Shown: one piece after another, positions 7,962 to 16,763 of the stretch
Layout of the letters: every line of letters begins with the position of its first letter
Numbering within the stretch: the first letter of the stretch is position 1
Assembly (NCBI RefSeq): GCF_051062515.1
Contig: NZ_JAMXEK010000001.1
Strand: one strand, 5' to 3'
DNA: 64,000 bases
Source of the DNA: Aliarcobacter sp017996075
GTDB lineage: Bacteria; Campylobacterota; Campylobacteria; Campylobacterales; Arcobacteraceae
Notes under the pieces: generated by a model
Told to the model about the DNA's origin: nothing
The model's database searches: none
The model's input: only the letters and a program-made list of their open reading frames with translations
Made by a program: the position numbers and the translations under genes

Positions 7962-9167
7962 ATGAAAAAACATTTAATTGAGTATCTAAGGGATTTAGGA
8001 ATTGAACCAACATTTTTAACAATAAGCATCTCAATTTTACTTATTATTGGAATAACTTTTATTGTGATTCATTTAATTTTACATAAGGTTATTTTAAAAT
8101 CAATCAATAAAATTGATAAAAAAAAGAGAAATTTTATAACTTCATCTTTACTTGAAGAGAATTTATTTCAAAGATTAGCTCTTCTTTTTCAAGGATTAAT
8201 TGTAAATTGGCAAACAACTATTTGGATAGAAAAAGGCTATATTTATGAAACATTAACTGTTATTTCTTTAGTTTGGATATATGTTTTTGGACTTTTAGCT
8301 ATTTATTCTTTAATTGATAGAATTTTCAAAACACTTCACAGAAAAACTAATACACCTTTTTTTGCAATGCAAAGCGTAATTCAAAGTATAAAACTTATAT
8401 TTGGAATTATATGTTTTATATATGTTATATCTATTTTGATGGATAAATCACCAGTTGCAATTTTAAGTGGACTAGGAGCTATGTCCGCTGTTTTAATGTT
8501 AGTATTTAAAGATACTATTTTAGGTTTTACAGCAGGACTTCAACTTTCAACTAATAAAATGGTAGAAATTGGCGACTGGATTGAGATGTCAAAATATGGT
8601 GCAGATGGAGATGTTATTGATATTGGATTAAATGTTGTAAAGGTTAGAAATTTTGATAAAACAATTACAACTATTCCAACTTATGCTTTGGTTTCAGATA
8701 GTTTTAAAAATTATAGAGGTATGAGAGAAGCAGGTGGAAGAAGAATAAAGAGAGCCATAAAAATTGATATACATAGTATTAAATTTTTAAGTGAAGAAGA
8801 TATAAAAAGGCTTGAAAAAGCGAATCTTTTAGCTCCTTATTTGCAAGAGAAAAAAAATGAGATAAAAAATTATAATGAATCAAATAAATTTGATTTAAGT
8901 GTTGCAATGAATGGAAGAAGACTTACAAATATTGGAACATTAAGAGCGTATATTTTGACATATTTAAAAAATCATCCAAATATAAATAAAGATATGACAA
9001 TAATGGTGCGACAACTAGCTCCAGATGAATATGGAATTCCACTTGAGATATATTGTTTTACTTCTACAACAGTTTGGTCTGATTATGAAAATATACAATC
9101 AGATATTTTTGACCATATCTACTCAGTTTTAGGGGAGTTTGATATAAAACCATATCAATATGGTTAA
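7962..9167 (+). CDS. MscS-family mechanosensitive ion channel
   Basis: The 401-residue protein has hydrophobic segments at about 18-42, 85-120 and 140-180, then an MscS pore-lining helix and beta domain: ILSGLGAMSAVLMLVFKDTILGF and GDWIEMSKYGADGDVIDIGL are recognisable near residues 167-225. The C-terminal half is the cytoplasmic vestibule with YGIPLEIYCFTSTTVW near 365. It resembles the YbdG branch of MscS proteins, which gate on osmotic downshock to release solutes. It appears monocistronic between ppaC and sodB. Gating properties cannot be deduced. Confidence 0.88.
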   Translation: MKKHLIEYLRDLGIEPTFLTISISILLIIGITFIVIHLILHKVILKSINKIDKKKRNFITSSLLEENLFQRLALLFQGLIVNWQTTIWIEKGYIYETLTVISLVWIYVFGLLAIYSLIDRIFKTLHRKTNTPFFAMQSVIQSIKLIFGIICFIYVISILMDKSPVAILSGLGAMSAVLMLVFKDTILGFTAGLQLSTNKMVEIGDWIEMSKYGADGDVIDIGLNVVKVRNFDKTITTIPTYALVSDSFKNYRGMREAGGRRIKRAIKIDIHSIKFLSEEDIKRLEKANLLAPYLQEKKNEIKNYNESNKFDLSVAMNGRRLTNIGTLRAYILTYLKNHPNINKDMTIMVRQLAPDEYGIPLEIYCFTSTTVWSDYENIQSDIFDHIYSVLGEFDIKPYQYG

Positions 9168-9239
9168 TATATTTTAAGTCAAAGCAAATTAAAAAAATTG
9201 TATTCTATACAGTTTTAAAATTTAAATAAAGGATATTAT

Positions 9240-9806
9240 ATGAAACACGAATTAATGAAATTACCATATGCAAGTTTAGCTCCACTTATGTCAGATGAGA
9301 CTTTAGAGTATCATCACGGAAAGCACCATAATACTTATGTTACAAATTTAAATAACCTAATTGCAGGTACAAAATTTGAAGAAATGAGTCTTGAAGAGAT
9401 TGTAAAAAATTCTGAAGGTGGATTATTTAATAATTCTGCTCAAGTATTTAACCATGATTTCTTTTTTAATGGATTAACTCCAACTCAAGGTGCAATTCCA
9501 GCATCTGTTGAATCAGCTTTAACAAAATCTTTTGGAAGTGTTGATAAATTTAAAGAAGAATTTACAGCTAAAGCTATCGGACAATTTGGTTCAGGATGGG
9601 CTTGGTTAGTTCTTGATAAAGGTGAGTTAAAAATTGTTACAACTTCAAATGCTGGATGTCCAATAACAGATGGTTTAAAACCTATTTTAACATGTGATGT
9701 ATGGGAACATGCATATTATATTGATACAAGAAATGCAAGACCAAAATTCTTAGAAAATTTCTGGAAACTTGTAAACTGGGATGTTGTAGCTAAACATTTA
9801 GCATAA
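9240..9806 (+). CDS. sodB: Superoxide dismutase, iron type
   Basis: The 188-residue enzyme disproportionates superoxide. Metal ligands are visible: His in YHHGKHHNTYV near residue 27, His in FNHDFFFNGL near 75, and Asp and His in DVWEHAYYID near 157-161. GSGWAWLVLD is also typical. The lack of a signal peptide indicates a cytoplasmic enzyme. Length and motifs favour the iron form, although Fe or Mn use cannot be proven by eye. AAAGGATATTAT precedes the ATG and a hairpin terminator follows immediately. Catalase and DoxX genes lie next door on the other strand. Confidence 0.94.
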   Translation: MKHELMKLPYASLAPLMSDETLEYHHGKHHNTYVTNLNNLIAGTKFEEMSLEEIVKNSEGGLFNNSAQVFNHDFFFNGLTPTQGAIPASVESALTKSFGSVDKFKEEFTAKAIGQFGSGWAWLVLDKGELKIVTTSNAGCPITDGLKPILTCDVWEHAYYIDTRNARPKFLENFWKLVNWDVVAKHLA

Positions 9807-9807
9807 A

Positions 9808-9833
9808 AAAAGTATGGATTTTTCCATACTTTT
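9808..9833 (+). terminator. Bidirectional terminator between sodB and doxX
   Basis: An 11-bp stem (9808-9818 with 9823-9833) with a T4 loop is flanked by an A run on the left and T on the right. It therefore suits both convergent transcripts. Confidence 0.88.
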
Positions 9834-9839
9834 AATTTA

Positions 9840-10277
9840 TTATTTATTACACTTTTTTGTACATTTAGCATCAAGACTAAATTTACCAGCTCCAATAAAC
9901 ATAATAGAAATAGAAGTTAAAAGATAAATTAAAGCTAACTCTATAACTGGTCCACCACTCTTTCCTAAAGCAAAAATATCATTGCTATGAGCTAAGAATA
10001 TAGCAAAAACCATTGTTAAAGCAAAAAATAAAGATGAAATTCTAGTAAATAATCCAATGATTATTAAAATAGGAAATATAATCTCTCCTAAATATACACC
10101 ATAGGCAAAAAATTCTGGTAATCCAGCTTGAGTAACTAAAAATTTAATTCCATCTATTCCATTGAATAACTTAAAAAATCCGTGAAATAGCATAAGTCCT
10201 GCTATACTTACTCTTAAAATTAGTTTTCCTATATCTTCATTTAGTATACAAGATAGTTTATTTTCACAACTGCTCAT
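9840..10277 (-). CDS. DoxX family membrane protein
   Basis: The 145-residue protein has four hydrophobic segments (about 22-42, 55-72, 80-97 and 110-130) and the DoxX motif LRVSIAGLMLFHGFFKLFNG. DoxX proteins are small inner-membrane redox-associated proteins; in actinobacteria one bridges superoxide dismutase and a thiol oxidoreductase. Cys4 near the N-terminus and a CTKKC tail could be redox-active, which is inference. It lies downstream of katA and the ankyrin gene and beside sodB, in an oxidative-stress neighbourhood. AAAGGATTATC precedes the ATG. A perfect palindrome sits about 50 bases upstream. Confidence 0.87.
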   Translation of the reverse strand: MSSCENKLSCILNEDIGKLILRVSIAGLMLFHGFFKLFNGIDGIKFLVTQAGLPEFFAYGVYLGEIIFPILIIIGLFTRISSLFFALTMVFAIFLAHSNDIFALGKSGGPVIELALIYLLTSISIMFIGAGKFSLDAKCTKKCNK

Positions 10278-10302
10278 GATAATCCTTTAAAAAAATTTTA
10301 GA

Positions 10303-10344
10303 ATTGTAGCTAGTTTATTCTTAAGCTAATTACTAATTAGTAAT
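10303..10344 (-). promoter_or_regulatory. Putative doxX promoter with 16-bp palindromic operator
   Basis: ATTACTAATTAGTAAT at 10329-10344 is a perfect 16-bp palindrome in the gap upstream of doxX. On the minus strand a TACAAT box lies at 10308-10303, so the palindrome would overlap the -35 region. The layout suits a MarR- or HxlR-type repressor, but no regulator gene is adjacent. Confidence 0.45.
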
Positions 10345-10372
10345 AAAAATATAATAAAGAAAAATATAGTTT

Positions 10373-10855
10373 TTATCTATTTTTTCTAAAAACTCTAATA
10401 AATTTTGAAAAAAGTAGATATATTGTTGATTTAAAACTTCTATTTTTATCTTGTTTGTTTAAATACTCAACAATTTGTGTATTTCCAAAAATAGTTGCGA
10501 ACATAAGTGGAGTTGTACCTAAACCATTATTTTCATGAATATTTGCACCAGCTTCAACAAGTATTTTTGCAATATCAAAGTAACCTTTGAAACAAACACC
10601 AGCAAGTGGTGTTTGTCCTCTATCATTTTTTCTATCTACTTCTGCACCATATTCTAATAACATCTTAGTAGTTTCAAAATTTCCATTATATGAAGATAAC
10701 ATCAAAAGAGTATTGCCTTTGTGATCAGTTAGATTAACACTCATTCCAGCCTCAAGCATAGCTTTTAAATCTTGCGTTTTACCAACTCTTGCAAAATCAA
10801 GTGCTAAAACTTGTAGCTCTTCATATCGCTTTAACTCTTCTTGTGAAACTTCCAT
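10373..10855 (-). CDS. Ankyrin-repeat protein linked to catalase
   Basis: The 160-residue protein consists of ankyrin repeats: DHKGNTLLMLSSYNGNFETT, DRKNDRGQTPLAGVCFKGY and NNGLGTTPLMFATIFGN are successive units of about 33 residues from about 44 to 140. The C-terminus is basic. No signal peptide is seen. It starts 8 bases after the katA stop and so shares its transcript. Small ankyrin proteins next to catalases occur in several proteobacteria (for example AnkB beside KatB in Pseudomonas, where it supports catalase activity); a similar helper role here is inference. Confidence 0.85.
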   Translation of the reverse strand: MEVSQEELKRYEELQVLALDFARVGKTQDLKAMLEAGMSVNLTDHKGNTLLMLSSYNGNFETTKMLLEYGAEVDRKNDRGQTPLAGVCFKGYFDIAKILVEAGANIHENNGLGTTPLMFATIFGNTQIVEYLNKQDKNRSFKSTIYLLFSKFIRVFRKNR

Positions 10856-10863
10856 ATAAAAAC

Positions 10864-12291
10864 CTATATTCCTAAAGCTTTTTTAACACCAGCAGCATAA
10901 TCAGGATGTACTTTTTCAAAAAGTGCAATTTGTCTATCAACAATATCTCTTGGAACACCAGCCATTGCATCTTTTATATTTGAAAATAGTTGCTCTTTTT
11001 GACTACTATTCATAAGTAAAAATAGTGCTCTTGGCTGTGAGAAATCATCATTTCCAACTCTATGGTCATATCTTTTTGCAATATCTCCAACAGCTAAATC
11101 TGGCTCTAAATAACTTGCATCTTCAACTGGTCCATCAAAGCTATTTGGCTCATAAAATGCCTTTGTAGGCTCTTTTATATCAAAATTCATACTTCCATCA
11201 AGATTATATGTATTTACTTCAACTATTGGTCTATTTACAGGTAACATCTCATAGTGTGTTCCAACTCTATATCTTTGAGCATCTGGATATGAGAAAATTC
11301 TTACTTGTAGCATCTTATCAGGAGAATAAGAGATTCCAGGAACTATATTTGATGGGCTAAATGCAGCTTGTTCAACTTGTTGGAAGTAATTTTTTGGATT
11401 TTCATTTAAAGTCATAGTTCCAACTTTAATCATTGGATAATCACCATGAGGCCAAACTTTAGTTAAATCAAATGGATTAAATGAACATTTTTTTGCTTCT
11501 TCTTCACTCATAATTTGAATCTCAAAACTCCATTTTGGGAAATTTCCTTTTTCAATATTTTCAAATAAATCTCTTTGATTTGATTCTCTATCTTTTCCAA
11601 CTATTGCTTCTGCTTCTTTATTTGTAATAGTCTCTATTCCTTGAAGAGTTTTAAAGTGGAACTTAACCCAAAATCTCTCATTTTTTGAGTTAATTAAACT
11701 ATATGTATGAGAACCATATCCATTTACATTTCTTAATGATTTTGGCAATCCTCTATCTGACATTAGAATTGTAACTTGGTGTAAACTCTCTGGGCTTAAA
11801 CTCCAAAAATCCCACATTGCAGTATTACTTCTTAGATTTGTTTGTGGATCTCTTTTTTGAGTATGAATAAAATCAGGGAATTTATAAGCATCTCGTACGA
11901 AAAATACTGGAGTATTATTTCCAACTAAATCCCAATTTCCCTCTTTTGTATAAAATTTAAGTGCAAAACCTCTTACATCTCTTTCAGCATCAGCAGCACC
12001 TCTCTCACCTGCAACTGTTGAAAATCTTAAAAGAAGTTTTGTTTTCTCACCTTTTTGTAAAACTTTTGCTTTTGTATATTTTGAAATATCTTCTGTTATT
12101 TCAAGAACTCCAAAAGCTCCACTTCCTTTTGCATGAACAACACGCTCTGGAATTCGTTCTCTATTTTGATGTGCTAATTTTTGAATTAATTGATAATCTT
12201 GTAATAATACTGGACCTCTTTCACCTGCTGTTAGTGAGTTTTGGTTATCAGCTATTGGATTTCCACCTGTTGTTGTCATTGTTTTCTTCAT
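10864..12291 (-). CDS. katA: Catalase, monofunctional heme type
   Basis: The 475-residue enzyme degrades hydrogen peroxide. The active-site His lies in RIPERVVHAKGSGAFG near residue 53, the distal Asn in LVGNNTPVFFVRD near 127, and the proximal heme Tyr in RIFSYPDAQRYRVG near 337. The length matches small-subunit (clade 3) catalases. No signal peptide is seen. A strong ribosome site AAGGAGG stands 9 bases before the ATG, preceded by a hairpin that could interact with it. The gene heads the katA-ankyrin transcript, and letB ends 83 bases upstream. Confidence 0.96.
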   Translation of the reverse strand: MKKTMTTTGGNPIADNQNSLTAGERGPVLLQDYQLIQKLAHQNRERIPERVVHAKGSGAFGVLEITEDISKYTKAKVLQKGEKTKLLLRFSTVAGERGAADAERDVRGFALKFYTKEGNWDLVGNNTPVFFVRDAYKFPDFIHTQKRDPQTNLRSNTAMWDFWSLSPESLHQVTILMSDRGLPKSLRNVNGYGSHTYSLINSKNERFWVKFHFKTLQGIETITNKEAEAIVGKDRESNQRDLFENIEKGNFPKWSFEIQIMSEEEAKKCSFNPFDLTKVWPHGDYPMIKVGTMTLNENPKNYFQQVEQAAFSPSNIVPGISYSPDKMLQVRIFSYPDAQRYRVGTHYEMLPVNRPIVEVNTYNLDGSMNFDIKEPTKAFYEPNSFDGPVEDASYLEPDLAVGDIAKRYDHRVGNDDFSQPRALFLLMNSSQKEQLFSNIKDAMAGVPRDIVDRQIALFEKVHPDYAAGVKKALGI

Positions 12292-12309
12292 GTATAGCCT
12301 CCTTAAATT

Positions 12310-12330
12310 AAAGGAAAATTTTTTTCCTTT
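12310..12330 (-). promoter_or_regulatory. Hairpin in the katA 5' leader
   Basis: A perfect 9-bp inverted repeat (12310-12318 with 12322-12330, 3-base loop) lies between letB and katA. Its TTTTCCTTT arm, read on the minus strand, could pair instead with the AAGGA of the katA ribosome site a few bases on. It could end the let transcript or control katA translation; neither is proven. Confidence 0.45.
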
Positions 12331-12374
12331 GGTTAAGTATTCTATTTTTTTATAACTTAAACCATCTTTAAATC

Positions 12375-15026
12375 TTACTTAATAGTAGGACTTATTGTTT
12401 TCCAATCTTCTCTTAATGTTTTATGTAAAGTAAAAATATCATTTGAACTTGCAACTTCATTATAATCATAAGGAGTAACAACTACTAAACCACCTTTTAT
12501 AATACTTGTAAATGTATTTGATTCAACTTTTGAACCTGTAAAAAGAGAAAATTCCATTTCAAAACCACTAATATCATAAAATTGAGAGTTCTTTCTTACA
12601 AATTTTTTATATTTATCATATATTAAACAATCAATTATAACTCTCGAAGCATCACTACTTAAATCAACTTTTAAAACTTTTCCTATTTGCACATTTTTAT
12701 AATAAACAGGTGAATCAACATTTACACTAGATGCTGTTTTATCCTCTACTCTTATTATCGTTCCAAAATGTGAATTAACTGATGGTTCTTTATCCAAACC
12801 ATTAAAACCAGTTTGTGGTAGACCATTTTTAATATTATCACTTTTAATTACACCAATATTTACAGCCATAATAGTTGAACCTGCATTTGCAATCTCTTGA
12901 AAAGATATTCTTGGTTTTTTTAGATAAAAAATTGTTCCCTCTTTTGCAAACTCTTTAAAATCTTTTTCAATTATTGCTTCTACTTCAACTTTTTGATTTT
13001 TGTTAAGAGATATTTTTTTAACTTTTCCAATATTTGCACCTTTGTAAACAATTTTTGAGAAATTTTCTTGAAGTCCCTCAACATCATCAAAAATAATAGT
13101 TACCATATTTGTTGCTAGTTGCATCTCATCAAAGCTTGAATATAAAACTCTATTTCCAAGTGGAGTGTTTGAGCTATTATCAAGTTCTATTGAACCATCA
13201 ATTAGTGATGAAAAACTATCTAACTCAAAAATTATGCCACTTAAACTAGCATTTAATTCTAGCTTTGGTTTTTTATAAAATCTACTTTTATTTGTGATAA
13301 ATTTTTTAAAATCTTCATAAACAAAAAGTTCTACTTTTGAATTTTTGTCATCGAAATTAATTTTTTTTACAAAACCTATCTCTTGATTTTTATATACTAT
13401 TGCCATATCTTCTTTTAAAATAAAACTATTATCAAACTGCGAATAAACTATAAAACCATTACTCTTGTCTCTTTTTTCTTTTTGAATATCTTTATAACTA
13501 GAAAATAGTTCAAACTCTTTTTTTGTAAGTTTTGTATTGTCTAAATTTGATACAAGCGCTATTCCTCCATTTAAAGTTTTCTCTACTCCACTATAATTTA
13601 TGTTTATATCAAAATTTTTTATCTCTAAAAGTTTTGAACTCATATCATAAAATTTACTACTATTATTTATCAAATCTTTATATTTATCATCTATTAATAT
13701 AGAAATTCTTACATTTTTATAATCATCACTCAATCTATAAGATTCAACTCTTCCTATTTCTATATTTTTGTAATATATTTTTGATCTTTCATTTATAGAG
13801 TTTAAATTATCTGAAATTAAATCAATTTTTATAGCATGTAAACTCTTTTTTAAATCTTTTTTAGAAATACCTAAGAATTTATTAGAAAATTCTCCTTCTT
13901 GATAATCTAAAGATAGATAATTTCCTTTTATTATATTTCCTAAATTTTTTATACCATCAAATGATATAGTTGGTTCTTCAATAACAAAACGACTATTTTT
14001 TGTAAGAAGATATTTGTATTCTTCATAAACATAAGCTTTTGTAGCTAATATATCTTCTTGTATTTTTACATTTGATACTTTACCTATTTCAATACCTTTG
14101 TATAGTATTGAAGTATTTTCATCTATTTTTCCTTCATTAAAATCAATAGTAAAATGAACTTTTTTTCTTAAATCATCTTTTGAAGAAAAAAGAGTATAAA
14201 TCTCATTTTTTTCAATTTTCGAATCATCTTTTATACTTGTTACAACTGTAATCCCACCAACTAAGGCTGAATATAGAGAACTAACTTCAATATTTAAACC
14301 ACTAGCTCCATAATTTACTTTTAATGCCTCATTCATTATAAATTTTGAACTTTTATTTACTAAGTAGTTATACTTATCATAAATATATGCACTTGCATAA
14401 AGTTGTTCATTTTTAAACTCTTTTGAAACAATTTCACCTATTTGGTATTTATTATAAAAAATTGGAGTTCCAACATCTACATTATCTTTATCATTCAATA
14501 ATAAAGATATATAATAACCATTCTCTTCAAATTCATCATCAGGAGCAGAATCAAGACCTGTAAAATACCATTGTGGTTTTGCATTTTCTATTTTAAAATT
14601 TGGAGATAACTCTATTTTATAACCGCTTATTAGTGTGCTAAGTCCTGAAATTTTTGTCAAAGATACAGTTGGTTTTTTTATCCAAAATTTTGAACCTTCA
14701 TTTGCAACATACTCTGCAACATCACTATTTACTAAAATATTAACAGCAACATTTTTTAAATCATCATGCATAGATATTTTTGTAACTTTTCCTAAGGCTA
14801 AACCTTTGTACTCCAAAGTTGTAACATTCTCTTTTAAACCTTCAGCACTTTTAAAATATACAACAATATTTGTACCTTTTTTAGAGTATGTATCATAAGC
14901 AATAAATGCAAGAATTCCCAAAATTATAAGTGGAAGTATCCAAACAGGAGATATTCTATTACTTTTTTTCTCTTTTGCTAAATACACAATTGGCTCATTT
15001 ATATTTTCACTAATCTCTTTTTTCAT
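12375..15026 (-). CDS. letB: LetB-like protein with seven MCE domains
   Basis: The 883-residue protein has one N-terminal membrane helix (about residues 27-46) followed by seven tandem MCE units. They begin near residues 52, 170, 290, 396, 523, 640 and 754 and share cores such as LEYKGLALGKVTKI, ILYKGIEIGKVSNV and VYKGANIGKVKKI. Seven MCE domains and this length match E. coli LetB (YebT), which forms a periplasm-spanning tube for lipid movement between membranes. The 17-base overlap with the upstream PqiA/LetA-like gene supports a LetAB system. E. coli PqiB has only three MCE domains, so LetB is the better name. Confidence 0.92.
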   Translation of the reverse strand: MKKEISENINEPIVYLAKEKKSNRISPVWILPLIILGILAFIAYDTYSKKGTNIVVYFKSAEGLKENVTTLEYKGLALGKVTKISMHDDLKNVAVNILVNSDVAEYVANEGSKFWIKKPTVSLTKISGLSTLISGYKIELSPNFKIENAKPQWYFTGLDSAPDDEFEENGYYISLLLNDKDNVDVGTPIFYNKYQIGEIVSKEFKNEQLYASAYIYDKYNYLVNKSSKFIMNEALKVNYGASGLNIEVSSLYSALVGGITVVTSIKDDSKIEKNEIYTLFSSKDDLRKKVHFTIDFNEGKIDENTSILYKGIEIGKVSNVKIQEDILATKAYVYEEYKYLLTKNSRFVIEEPTISFDGIKNLGNIIKGNYLSLDYQEGEFSNKFLGISKKDLKKSLHAIKIDLISDNLNSINERSKIYYKNIEIGRVESYRLSDDYKNVRISILIDDKYKDLINNSSKFYDMSSKLLEIKNFDININYSGVEKTLNGGIALVSNLDNTKLTKKEFELFSSYKDIQKEKRDKSNGFIVYSQFDNSFILKEDMAIVYKNQEIGFVKKINFDDKNSKVELFVYEDFKKFITNKSRFYKKPKLELNASLSGIIFELDSFSSLIDGSIELDNSSNTPLGNRVLYSSFDEMQLATNMVTIIFDDVEGLQENFSKIVYKGANIGKVKKISLNKNQKVEVEAIIEKDFKEFAKEGTIFYLKKPRISFQEIANAGSTIMAVNIGVIKSDNIKNGLPQTGFNGLDKEPSVNSHFGTIIRVEDKTASSVNVDSPVYYKNVQIGKVLKVDLSSDASRVIIDCLIYDKYKKFVRKNSQFYDISGFEMEFSLFTGSKVESNTFTSIIKGGLVVVTPYDYNEVASSNDIFTLHKTLREDWKTISPTIK

Positions 15027-15600
15027 CCCAAATTATCCTTGTATCAAATCTATGTGCTGCAAATATTGTAATTATTACCATTAAAGAAAAAGATGTTGCA
15101 GCAACTCCACCTTTTATATTAAATAACTCATCTAATTGAACTATTGAAGCCATTAAAGCGACTACGTAAATATCTATCATCGACCATTTTCCAATTGCTT
15201 CAATGTATTTATATATCAAAATCTTTGTCTTATTTGTCATCTTTACATTTATTTTTAAAGATAAAAATATAAAAAATAGGGCAAATAGTTTTACTATAGG
15301 AATAGCAACACTTGCTATAAATATTACAAATGCTATAAAGTAACTTCCATGCTCTAAAAAGCTAATAATTCCTTCAATAATTGTACTTTCTAAATTTACA
15401 CCAAATTGTGTTACTACCATCATTGGATAAACCATTGCTGGAATATACAAAAGCATTGCACAAATCGTTAAAGCTAGTGATATTTGTAAAGAGTTTTCAA
15501 CTCTTTTTTTTACAATATGGTTGCATCTATTACATAAAAAAGAGTCATAATTCTCTTTTTTATATACTTTTTTACAGTTTTTGCAAGAAATTAAAACCAT
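15010..15600 (-). CDS. PqiA/LetA-like inner membrane protein, second half
   Basis: The 196-residue protein starts with a four-cysteine zinc ribbon (CKNC at residues 6-9, CNRC at 23-26) and has four hydrophobic segments from about 42 to 185. This is one PqiA domain. E. coli LetA (about 427 residues) carries two such ribbon-plus-membrane modules in one chain. Here the modules are encoded by two abutting genes, this being the second. It begins right after the stop of its partner (TAAATG) and overlaps letB by 17 bases, so all three are probably translated in a coupled manner. It likely forms part of the inner-membrane unit feeding lipid to the MCE tube. Confidence 0.87.
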   Translation of the reverse strand: MVLISCKNCKKVYKKENYDSFLCNRCNHIVKKRVENSLQISLALTICAMLLYIPAMVYPMMVVTQFGVNLESTIIEGIISFLEHGSYFIAFVIFIASVAIPIVKLFALFFIFLSLKINVKMTNKTKILIYKYIEAIGKWSMIDIYVVALMASIVQLDELFNIKGGVAATSFSLMVIITIFAAHRFDTRIIWDEKRD

Positions 15601-16194
15601 TTAATCATCCAAAATAACAGATGCATCAAATCTTAAATGAGACATAATAAAACAAAAAATATACCCAAGTAAAACATAAAAACCTATATCAAATTTTGTA
15701 TTGCTAACCATTCCAATAAGTTTTATATAAGTAACAATTAGGCTTACAATAAAAACTTCCATAAACCCCCAATTTTTAAAAAAATAGTAAGAGTCATATA
15801 GAAGTGATTTTTTAAAAATCTCTTTTTTAAATTTTACTTGAAAAAACACTAGAATTATTATAATTGAGTTTAAAACAGGAGCTAAAATAATTGTAAATAG
15901 AACTAAAAAAGAGACTATATAAAAATCTTGTTCAAACAATACATATACAGTTTTTAAAATATTTGCATCTAAACTTTGGGCATTTAAGTTTAGGCTTAAA
16001 ATAGGGTATAAACTTAAAATTAAAAATAACATCAAACTAGATATTGCAAAAAATAGTGAATCAATTGAGTGACTATTTTCCTCTTTTAATTTACTATCAC
16101 ATCTAGGACATCGTTGAGTAAATTTTGAAGAATTAGACTTTTGTACAAATAATCCACAGCTATAACACTCAACTACATTTGTTAAATCTTGCAT
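15601..16194 (-). CDS. PqiA/LetA-like inner membrane protein, first half
   Basis: From the chosen ATG at 16194 the product is 197 residues. A four-cysteine ribbon near the start (CYSC and CPRC) is followed by about four hydrophobic segments, including LFFAISSLMLFLILSLYPIL. The reading frame extends upstream to 16293, but that start would run into the promoter region of the divergent hemoglobin gene, and only the ATG at 16194 has a ribosome site (AAAGG, about 6 bases away). It heads the three-gene let operon. With the following gene it makes up a two-chain version of LetA. Confidence 0.87.
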   Translation of the reverse strand: MQDLTNVVECYSCGLFVQKSNSSKFTQRCPRCDSKLKEENSHSIDSLFFAISSLMLFLILSLYPILSLNLNAQSLDANILKTVYVLFEQDFYIVSFLVLFTIILAPVLNSIIIILVFFQVKFKKEIFKKSLLYDSYYFFKNWGFMEVFIVSLIVTYIKLIGMVSNTKFDIGFYVLLGYIFCFIMSHLRFDASVILDD

Positions 16195-16315
16195 AAAAAC
16201 CTTTAAAATATAATTTTGTATTTTATCATACAAACTATTTAATAAAGATTTTAATATACTATTTATTGTAATATTGCAAACTTTTGAAAACAATTTAATT
16301 AAAAAAGGTTATAAA

Positions 16316-16750
16316 ATGGAATTTAAAATATCAGAAGCAATTTTTGGAACAAGACCAGCTGTTGAAAAACCATCATTAAAATTTTTAGAAACTATTAAAG
16401 AAGATGGACTTAGAGAAATTATATCAAAACACTATGATTTACTAAGACAAAGTTCAATAAAAGATCTATTTCCTCAAGATGATGAGGAGTTTGAACAAGC
16501 AAAAGTAAATTCAGCAGATTTTTTTATACAAATTTGTGGAGGTCCTGACTACTTTAATCAACATAGAGGAAATCCTATGATGGTAAAAAGACATGCACCT
16601 TTTAAAATAACTCCAAAGGCTAGAAGAGTTTGGCTTGAGTGTTATATTGAGATTTTAAAAGATTTGGATATGCCTGAAGATTTAAAACAATCTTTTTGGA
16701 ACTATTTAGATATCTTCTCTATGTGGATGATAAACTCACCTGAAGATTAA
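16316..16750 (+). CDS. Truncated hemoglobin (group II-like)
   Basis: The 144-residue globin carries the signature ICGGPDYFNQHRGNPMMVKRHAPFKI, split here as GGPDYFNQHRGNPMM and KRHAPFKI, with the heme-ligand His in KRHAPF near residue 89 and a Trp in RRVWLECY. The GGP and RHAPF pattern resembles group II more than the group III globin Ctb of Campylobacter. Such globins handle oxygen or nitric oxide. The ATG at 16316 has AAAAAGG 7 bases upstream; an earlier ATG at 16274 lacks one. An EamA transporter gene follows after 13 bases, so the two are probably cotranscribed. Confidence 0.85.
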   Translation: MEFKISEAIFGTRPAVEKPSLKFLETIKEDGLREIISKHYDLLRQSSIKDLFPQDDEEFEQAKVNSADFFIQICGGPDYFNQHRGNPMMVKRHAPFKITPKARRVWLECYIEILKDLDMPEDLKQSFWNYLDIFSMWMINSPED

Positions 16751-16763
16751 TTAAAGGATATTT

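Noticed and set aside
11961..12311. A 116-codon plus-strand frame opposite katA
   Set aside because: It is antisense to a well-supported catalase, is Leu/His-rich by codon reversal and lacks a ribosome site.
16195..16293. Longer N-terminus for the first LetA-like protein
   Set aside because: The extra 33 residues are unlike the family start, lack a ribosome site and would overlap the divergent hemoglobin promoter region.
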